A stretch of 64,000 bases of DNA from the NCBI RefSeq assembly GCF_900143625.1, contig NZ_FRFF01000003.1, positions 1-64,000 of the forward strand, given 5' to 3'. A model generated the notes under the pieces. That model was not told where the DNA came from. It worked only from the letters and a program-made list of their open reading frames with translations, and searched no databases. Shown here piece by piece: positions 58,952-64,000 of the stretch. The position numbers and the translations under genes are program-made. How positions within the stretch are numbered: the stretch's first letter is position 1; each line of letters begins with the position of its first letter. The stretch is from Nocardiopsis sp. JB363 (lineage in GTDB: Bacteria > Actinomycetota > Actinomycetes > Streptosporangiales > Streptosporangiaceae).

Positions 58952-60739
58952 ATGTCGAGTAACAGCGAACACCCCGTCGCCGACCGCTACGTCCTGCGCC
59001 GTGAACTCGGACGGGGCGGCATGGGCATCGTCTGGGAGGCGTACGACACCGCCCTCGATCGCGTCGTGGCGATCAAACAGGTGCTGCTGCCCGGACACTT
59101 CACCGAGGCCGAACGCGACGACGCGCACGCGCGGGTGCGCCGCGAGGCCCGCTCGGCGGCCCGGGTCGGTCACCCCACCGTCATCACCATCCACGACGTC
59201 TTCGAGCACGAGCACGACCCGTGGGTGGTGATGGAACTCGTCGAGGGCGGTTCGCTCCAGGACATGCTGTCCGAGGAGGGCGCCCTGCCGCCGGAGCGGG
59301 TGGCCGACATCGCCGTCTCGCTCTTGGAGGCCGTGCGCGCCGCGGACGCGGCGGGTGTGCTGCACCGCGACATCAAGCCGGGCAACATCATGATGTCCGC
59401 CGACGGGCGGATCATCCTCACCGACTTCGGCATCGCCACCGTGGAGGGCGGTCCGAGCATCACCCGGACCGGTGCGCTCATCGGGTCGCCCGAGTACATG
59501 CCGCCGGAGCGGTTGGAGGGTGCGCCCGCCGACCACCGTGGCGACCTGTGGAGCATCGGCGTGACCCTGTACGCGGCGGTGGAGGGTTCCTCCCCGTTCC
59601 GGCGCGACTCCATCACGGCGGCGATCGCCGCGGTGATCTCCTCTCCTATGCCGCCGATGACGCGCGCGGGGTGGCTGGAACCGGTGATCGCGGGTCTGCT
59701 GGAGCGCGACGCCGAGCGCAGGCTCACCGTGGATCAGGCGCTTCGGTTGTTGGAGGACCTCCGATCCGGTGCGGCCGGACCGGCGGGTGCCACGGCCGTC
59801 GCCGGCGTCCCGAGCGGGCCTCAGGAGCCGGTACACGACGCCCACAGTGGTGGATATCCCGACAACGCCTACGAGGCCGACTACTCCACCGGGCCGCACC
59901 AGGGCGGCGGTTACTACGGCGGCGGCGCCTACCCGAACTCCGCCGCCTACGCCGGCCCGGTCGCGCCCCCTCCCCCCGGGGAGCCCGCGCGCCGTTCCCG
60001 CAAGGGCCCGATGATCGCCATGTTCGCCGCCGCCGCGGCGCTGCTCCTGGTGGCCGGGTTCGTTCTGGTCGTGGCGCTGCGCCCCGACACCACCCCCGCC
60101 GACTCCACCGCGGACTCCGAGGGCCGGCAGGACACCACCGGCGACCAAGGTGGCCAGAGCGACCAGGGCGGTGAGGAGAGCCAGGAGGGCGCCGGACAGA
60201 ACGACGCCCCGGTCGCCTCGGACGGGTCCCCTCCCGAGTACGAAGAGGACGACCTGTCGCTCTACGACTCACCGTGGTTCACCATCTCCTACCCCGGCGG
60301 TTGGGAGATCGGTGAGGAGGACCCGGACGACTCCTACGCGTCGTTCGTCGCCCCCGGTCTGGAGCACCAGATCGACGTGGAGGGCTGGGAGGAGACCGAG
60401 TTCACCGGAACGAGCGCGGAGTACCTGGCCGACTCCCAAGGCGGCACCGACATCGACGGGGACGTCACCCGTGACTACGAGATCCGCGAGACCGAGGACT
60501 TCGAAGGCGACGACTTCGAGGACGGCCTGGCCGGCATGGACGTGGCGATGGTCGAGGCGGACCTGGTGAACGACACCTGGGACGACCCCGAGCGCCGCTT
60601 CTGGGCGTACTCGGTGATCATGAACGAAGGCGGGGAGCGGGTGTTCTACCTGGTCACCGTGAACGTGCCGCGAGCGCAGGCCGATGACTTCGACGAGGTG
60701 CACGAGGACGTGATCGAGAGCTTCACCCCGCTGAAGTGA
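58952..60739 (+). CDS. Ser/Thr protein kinase with extracellular Mog1/PsbP-like domain
   Basis: 595 residues. Kinase domain 1 to about 275: RELGRGGMGIV, Lys42 (AIKQVLL), HRDIKPGN (138-145), DFGIA, GSPEYMPPE. A Gly/Tyr/Pro-rich linker leads to one helix (PMIAMFAAAAALLLVAGFVLVVAL, about 350-375), an acidic Ser/Gly/Gln stretch, and a terminal domain of about 155 residues (LYDSPWFTISYPGGWEIGEE.., EYLADSQGGTDIDGDV.., VIMNEGGERVFYLVTVNVPRAQADDFDEVHEDVIESFTPL), whose pattern fits Mog1/PsbP-like sensor folds. ATG at 58952 after GAGAGAGCGATAG. The ligand is unknown. Confidence 0.92.
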   Translation: MSSNSEHPVADRYVLRRELGRGGMGIVWEAYDTALDRVVAIKQVLLPGHFTEAERDDAHARVRREARSAARVGHPTVITIHDVFEHEHDPWVVMELVEGGSLQDMLSEEGALPPERVADIAVSLLEAVRAADAAGVLHRDIKPGNIMMSADGRIILTDFGIATVEGGPSITRTGALIGSPEYMPPERLEGAPADHRGDLWSIGVTLYAAVEGSSPFRRDSITAAIAAVISSPMPPMTRAGWLEPVIAGLLERDAERRLTVDQALRLLEDLRSGAAGPAGATAVAGVPSGPQEPVHDAHSGGYPDNAYEADYSTGPHQGGGYYGGGAYPNSAAYAGPVAPPPPGEPARRSRKGPMIAMFAAAAALLLVAGFVLVVALRPDTTPADSTADSEGRQDTTGDQGGQSDQGGEESQEGAGQNDAPVASDGSPPEYEEDDLSLYDSPWFTISYPGGWEIGEEDPDDSYASFVAPGLEHQIDVEGWEETEFTGTSAEYLADSQGGTDIDGDVTRDYEIRETEDFEGDDFEDGLAGMDVAMVEADLVNDTWDDPERRFWAYSVIMNEGGERVFYLVTVNVPRAQADDFDEVHEDVIESFTPLK

Positions 60740-60751
60740 CACCGACGGCGA

Positions 60752-60791
60752 CGGCCCCGCCCAGAAGGGATTTCCCTTCCGGACGGGGCCG
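60752..60791. terminator. Bidirectional terminator between convergent genes
   Basis: CGGCCCCG/CGGGGCCG outer stem with an inner GAAGGGA/TCCCTTC stem, between the kinase (+) and the SLT-type gene (-). Confidence 0.75.
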
Positions 60792-60828
60792 AAATGCTGC
60801 CTGAGGCTCTGAGAGAGCTCCGTCGGCT

Positions 60829-61506
60829 CTAGTACCAGCCGACGGACTGGGAGTGGGCCCAGGCCTCACAAGGGGTGCTGTAGCGACCCTTGATGTAGTC
60901 GATCCCCCAGGCGATCTGGGTGGCCGGGTTGGTCTGCCAGTCATCGCCGTGGGTGGCCATCTTGCTGCCGGGCAGAGACTGCGGAATCCCGTACGCGCCG
61001 GAACTGGAGTTCTCGGCGGTGTGGTTCCAGTTGCTCTCCTTCTCCCACAGGGGCTCCAGGCAGCCGTTGAACTCCTCGGCGCCCCAGCCCTCGTCGAGGA
61101 CCATCTGCATGGCGATGCCCTTGGGGTCCCCCTCGAACTCGGGCGGGACCTCCTCCTCTTCTTCTTCCTCCTCCTGAATGGCGGAGCCGGTGGCGGAGGT
61201 GCTGACGACGCTGTCGCCCCGGGCGCTCTCGCGCTGTTCCTGGGCCTGGTCGCGCCGGTTCTGGAGTTCGTCCTCGGACAACTCCTCGGAGGAGGCGAAG
61301 AAGTCCTCGTTCTCCTCGGATCCTGTGTCGGCCTCGGGTTCTGTGTCGGCCGCGGGTTCTTCGGACTCCAGGATCGCGGCACTGGCGGCCGCATCCGGGT
61401 CCAGACCGTCGTCCGCGAACGCGGAGACGGCGAACGTCGCGCCGGCGACCAGGGTCGCCGCACCGACCGCCGCAGTACTGCGCAGCGACATTCGGTTGAG
61501 TAGCAC
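60829..61506 (-). CDS. Secreted SLT-type (transglycosylase-like) wall protein, copy 1
   Basis: 225 residues from the GTG at 61506 (GGGAAAGG 5 nt upstream). The signal peptide is STAAVGAATLVAGATFAVSAFA. An acidic, disordered middle (EEPAADTEPEADTGSEENED, a run of eight Glu) leads to a C-terminal domain of about 95 residues: GIAMQMVLDEGWGAEEFNGCLEPLWEKESNWNHTAENSSSGAYGIPQSLPG..WQTNPATQIAWGIDYIKGRY. The Glu in EKESNW fits the catalytic position. Two Cys may form a disulfide. Same layout as its upstream neighbour. Confidence 0.85.
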   Translation of the reverse strand: MLLNRMSLRSTAAVGAATLVAGATFAVSAFADDGLDPDAAASAAILESEEPAADTEPEADTGSEENEDFFASSEELSEDELQNRRDQAQEQRESARGDSVVSTSATGSAIQEEEEEEEEVPPEFEGDPKGIAMQMVLDEGWGAEEFNGCLEPLWEKESNWNHTAENSSSGAYGIPQSLPGSKMATHGDDWQTNPATQIAWGIDYIKGRYSTPCEAWAHSQSVGWY

Positions 61507-61549
61507 GCTTGCCTTTCCCAAAAGGGGGTTTAGGGCGGGGAAAAACCTA

Positions 61550-62254
61550 TTAATACCAGTTGTTCGCCTGTGAGTGGGACCAAGCGCCGCAGGGAGTGCC
61601 GTAGCGGTCCTTGATGTAGTCGAGCCCCCAGGCGATCTGCGTGGCCGGGTTGGTCTGCCAGTCATCGCCGTGACTGGCCATCTTGCTGCCGGGCAGAGAC
61701 TGCGGAATCCCGTACGCACCGGAACTCGCGTTCTCGGCGGTGTGGTTCCAGTTGCTCTCCTTCTCCCAGAGCGGCTCCAGGCAGCCGTTGAACTCCTCGG
61801 CGCCCCAGCCCTCGTCGAGGACCATCTGCAGGGCGATCTCCTTGGCCGAGCCGGAGGGGACCGACCCGCCGGAGGAAGAGGACGAGCCCTCGGAGCCGGA
61901 GGAGGCCTCGGGGGTGCTCTCGGGTTCGGGTTCTGGTTCTTGGATCTCGCTGCCGGTGCCGGAACCGGTACGCGAGGAGTCGTCGACGGCCGCCCCGGCC
62001 TGCTCGCGGGCTTCCTCGCGCCGGTCCTCGCGGTCCCGCTCGTCTTCGGGGGAAGGACTGGCGAAGAACTCGTCCTGCGGATCCGCCTCGACGGGGGTCT
62101 CCTCGGCCTCGGGGAGTGTGGCCGCGGATGTGGCCTGCCCCGGGTCGAGGTTTTCGGTGTCCGCGAAGGCGGAGACTGTGAACAGACCGCCCGCGACCAG
62201 CGCCGCGGCGCCGACCGCGCTCATCTGGCGCAGAGAGATGCGGTGAAGTAGCAA
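61550..62254 (-). CDS. Secreted SLT-type (transglycosylase-like) wall protein, copy 2
   Basis: 234 residues from the TTG at 62254 (GAAAGGGCGACC upstream). Signal peptide QMSAVGAAALVAGGLFTVSAFA, acidic Pro/Ser-rich middle with Glu-Pro repeats (EPEPEPES) and a Ser/Gly run, then a C-terminal domain nearly identical to copy 1 (ALQMVLDEGWGAEEFNGCLEPLWEKESNWNHTAEN..). 43 bp separate the two copies. The parallel short N-termini (LLHRISLR and LLNRMSLR) confirm the chosen starts and a tandem duplication. Confidence 0.85.
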   Translation of the reverse strand: MLLHRISLRQMSAVGAAALVAGGLFTVSAFADTENLDPGQATSAATLPEAEETPVEADPQDEFFASPSPEDERDREDRREEAREQAGAAVDDSSRTGSGTGSEIQEPEPEPESTPEASSGSEGSSSSSGGSVPSGSAKEIALQMVLDEGWGAEEFNGCLEPLWEKESNWNHTAENASSGAYGIPQSLPGSKMASHGDDWQTNPATQIAWGLDYIKDRYGTPCGAWSHSQANNWY

Positions 62255-62643
62255 GGTCGCCCTTTCACGTTGACGCACGCGCACCCATTCGGGGTGTTCG
62301 CGTGGTGTGGGATGCCGCCGCAGGACCGCGTGGCCCTGGTGACCTGCGTGGAGGGGACGGAATTCGCCGTTCGACCGACCACGGGCGGGGGCTCCCACAC
62401 GGGAGGGGGTTGCTCGGTGCAGCGCATTCAGCCTGCATCATCGTCACGTTAAAGTAACGCCGGTTTTACTGTGTCGTGACTCACATCACGGAATGTGCCT
62501 GTTTTGCGAGGCTCTGACCTGGCCTTGGACACGAAGAGTCAATAGGTGATCAAGTACGGACAGGTTTGTGTCACTCGTCTCCCAGGGCGGTCCTGAGTAC
62601 CCGTACCGATGCGTCCGAACCGGAGAGGACGCAGCATGGGGGT
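62255..62643. other. Divergent intergenic region upstream of SLT copy 2
   Basis: Gene-free. Such genes often carry a c-di-AMP riboswitch in actinobacteria, so I looked for its conserved blocks on the minus strand and did not find them. Hairpin-rich stretches are present but none is compelling. The promoter of the 62644 gene is in the right part. Confidence 0.4.
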
Positions 62644-64000
62644 ATGAACGCCCAAGGAACCCCCCGTCGGCCAGGGGCACCGCACCGCTGCCCCGACTGC
62701 CGGGCCGTGCTCGCCACGTCGGTCCGGGCCTGCCCGCACTGCGGGCTGGGCCTCGTCGGACCCACCGCGCAACGTCTGTGGTGGATCGACTCCGAACTGG
62801 CCTCGGTGGAGCTGCGCAGGCACACGCTCCTAGAAGAGCGGCCCGGGGTCCTGGCCCGGCTGCGTTGGGAGACCCGCGCGGCCGAACCGATCGCCCCACG
62901 CGCCGCCCCGGGCGCACCCTCCCACCCGGCCGAGCAGAGCTCCGAGCACGCGTCCGCGTCTGCCCCGCCGCCCGGGGCCCCGGCCCGGGACCGGACTCCC
63001 CACCCCACGACGGCCCCTTCCGCACCCGCCCGCGAGGTGAGCCCGCGCTCGGCCCAGAACGTCATCCTCGGCCTGGGCGCCCTCCTCATCGGGATCGCGG
63101 CGCTCGTCTTCGCCGTGTGGACCTGGAGCGACCTGGGCACCGGCGCCCGCGCCACCGTCCTGGGCCTCACCACCCTGACCTTCACCGTCATGGCCCTGCC
63201 GCTGTATCGGCGCGGTCTGCACTCCACCGCCGAGGCCGTCGGCGTGGTGGCCGCGTTCCTGATGTGCGTGGACGCGCTGGCCCTGTGGTTCCTGTCCGAC
63301 CGGCTCACCAACGGCCCCGGGTACACGGCCGCCGCCCTGGCGGTGATCGGCGCGCTCCTGGCGCTCTATCCGGTCCTGGTTCCGCTGCGCTCGCCCCGGG
63401 TCCTCGCCGCGCTGCTCGCCCAGCCCGTGCCGGTCCTGCTGGTGGCCTCCCTGCCGGACGTCCACCCGGTCTGGCTGCTCACCTCGTTGGGCGCCACGGC
63501 TCTCGCCGACGCGGTCGCCGTCCTGCTCCTCGGCGCACCGCGCCCGGGGGCTCCGGTGCGGACCCTGCGCGCGTCCGCCGTCACCCTGTGGTTGTTCTCC
63601 TCGGTGGCCACTGTGGTGGTGGTCGCGGTGGCGGGCACCGTTCTGCCGATCCGTGACAGCGATCCGTTCCACTGGTGGGGCCTGGCCGGAACACTGTTCC
63701 TCGGCGGGGCGACCGGGCTGCTGTCGGCCCGGGGCCCCGGCCGGAACGCCGACGCTCCCTCGTTCCACTCCGTGGCCGGCCTCTCGGTCCTGGCACTGCT
63801 CCCCCTGGCGGCGGGCCCCTCGACCCTGCCGGCACTGCCCCGGGTGACCGTCCCACCGTGGAGCGTGTCCCCGTCGGAGATGTCCACCAAGGCCCTGGCC
63901 CTGCTGGGGTCGGACGGCCGTGCCATGCCCGAGTTTCCGACCGTCTACCTGATCGGGGTCGTGGTGGCGGCGCTCCTGGCGCTGGGCGCGGTGTGGCTGT
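62644..64000 (+). CDS. SCO7613-like polytopic membrane protein, cut by window edge
   Basis: 452 residues visible. The N-terminus has a zinc ribbon (HRCPDCRAVLATSVRACPHCGLGL), a short helical segment (LWWIDSELASVELRRHTLLEERPGVLARL), a Pro/Ala/Ser linker to about residue 130, then a long series of helices (QNVILGLGALLIGIAALVFAVWTW, ATVLGLTTLTFTVMALPLY, AVGVVAAFLMCVDALALWFL, and so on to the edge). This matches the actinobacterial SCO7613 C-terminal-domain family of giant membrane proteins, where the SxQNVILxLGxLLLxxAAxxF start is typical. Function unknown. The ATG at 62644 has no strong ribosome site. Confidence 0.8.
   Translation, partial: MNAQGTPRRPGAPHRCPDCRAVLATSVRACPHCGLGLVGPTAQRLWWIDSELASVELRRHTLLEERPGVLARLRWETRAAEPIAPRAAPGAPSHPAEQSSEHASASAPPPGAPARDRTPHPTTAPSAPAREVSPRSAQNVILGLGALLIGIAALVFAVWTWSDLGTGARATVLGLTTLTFTVMALPLYRRGLHSTAEAVGVVAAFLMCVDALALWFLSDRLTNGPGYTAAALAVIGALLALYPVLVPLRSPRVLAALLAQPVPVLLVASLPDVHPVWLLTSLGATALADAVAVLLLGAPRPGAPVRTLRASAVTLWLFSSVATVVVVAVAGTVLPIRDSDPFHWWGLAGTLFLGGATGLLSARGPGRNADAPSFHSVAGLSVLALLPLAAGPSTLPALPRVTVPPWSVSPSEMSTKALALLGSDGRAMPEFPTVYLIGVVVAALLALGAVWL

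Noticed and set aside
62255-62570. Possible c-di-AMP (ydaO-type) riboswitch before the SLT-type genes
   Set aside because: Expected from similar actinobacterial genes, but the conserved blocks such as GGGGTGAAT and the AGCTAACC-like 3' end are not present on the minus strand.

Overview
The window reads as the chromosome of a high-GC, aerobic, halotolerant actinomycete, most like Nocardiopsis or a relative in Streptosporangiales. Codons are strongly GC3-rich and GTG/TTG starts are common. Several genes appear leaderless: a TANNNT -10 box lies 6-7 nt before the start codon. The families are actinobacterial (LRV, DUF3352, DUF4245, DUF6542, RNHCP, SCO7613-like proteins), and an ectoine hydroxylase (ectD) is present. 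The gene set ychF, rmuC, DUF6542, xseB/xseA, ispH, DUF4245, glpX, fumC matches a conserved actinobacterial neighbourhood also seen around Mycobacterium tuberculosis Rv1098c-Rv1112. This taxonomy is inferred from content, not from a marker search.

Layout. 1-4.8 kb: an edge-truncated LRV-domain membrane protein, a GntR regulator divergent from two coupled small genes, a NaChBac-type ion channel and thymidine kinase. 4.8-9.8 kb and 18.2-29.1 kb (minus strand): two blocks of a Tcp-like type IV secretion system. They encode a TcpH/VirB6-like channel protein, an SLT-NlpC/P60 wall hydrolase (TcpG-like), a VirB4/TcpF ATPase, a TcpE protein fused to an EspI-like ParA/MinD domain with a damaged Walker A, a TcpD-like small membrane protein and a TcpC/VirB8-like protein. 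No relaxase or FtsK-type coupling protein is visible. Between the blocks (10.4-18 kb) lie poorly known membrane proteins, one apparently frameshifted, a Ser/Thr kinase and a repeat tract. ectD and a secreted HNH nuclease sit inside the second block.

29.5-34.8 kb holds small enzymes and regulators: a lysoplasmalogenase-like protein, a VOC protein, a DUF2798 protein, a TetR-DUF6204 pair, an NAD(P)-binding protein and a luciferase-like monooxygenase. 34.9-50.7 kb is the housekeeping block, interrupted by a tetR-nmrA pair with matching operators. 50.7-53.9 kb holds an ABC-2 exporter and a wall-anchored AA10 lytic polysaccharide monooxygenase. The monooxygenase gene is preceded by a strikingly structured 5' leader that I cannot assign to a known RNA class. 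53.9-56.2 kb is a pseudogene cluster: a histidine kinase/response regulator pair and cydAB, all internally deleted. 56.5-64 kb has tandem RNHCP genes, fumC, a second Ser/Thr kinase, two tandem SLT-type wall proteins and a large SCO7613-like membrane protein cut by the window edge.

Strongest leads for new biology: the TcpE/EspI-like fusion inside a relaxase-less T4SS, the pseudoknotted leader of the LPMO gene, the histone-like tail on exonuclease VII, and two intergenic short-period repeat tracts. No rRNA, tRNA, insertion sequence or CRISPR array was recognised.
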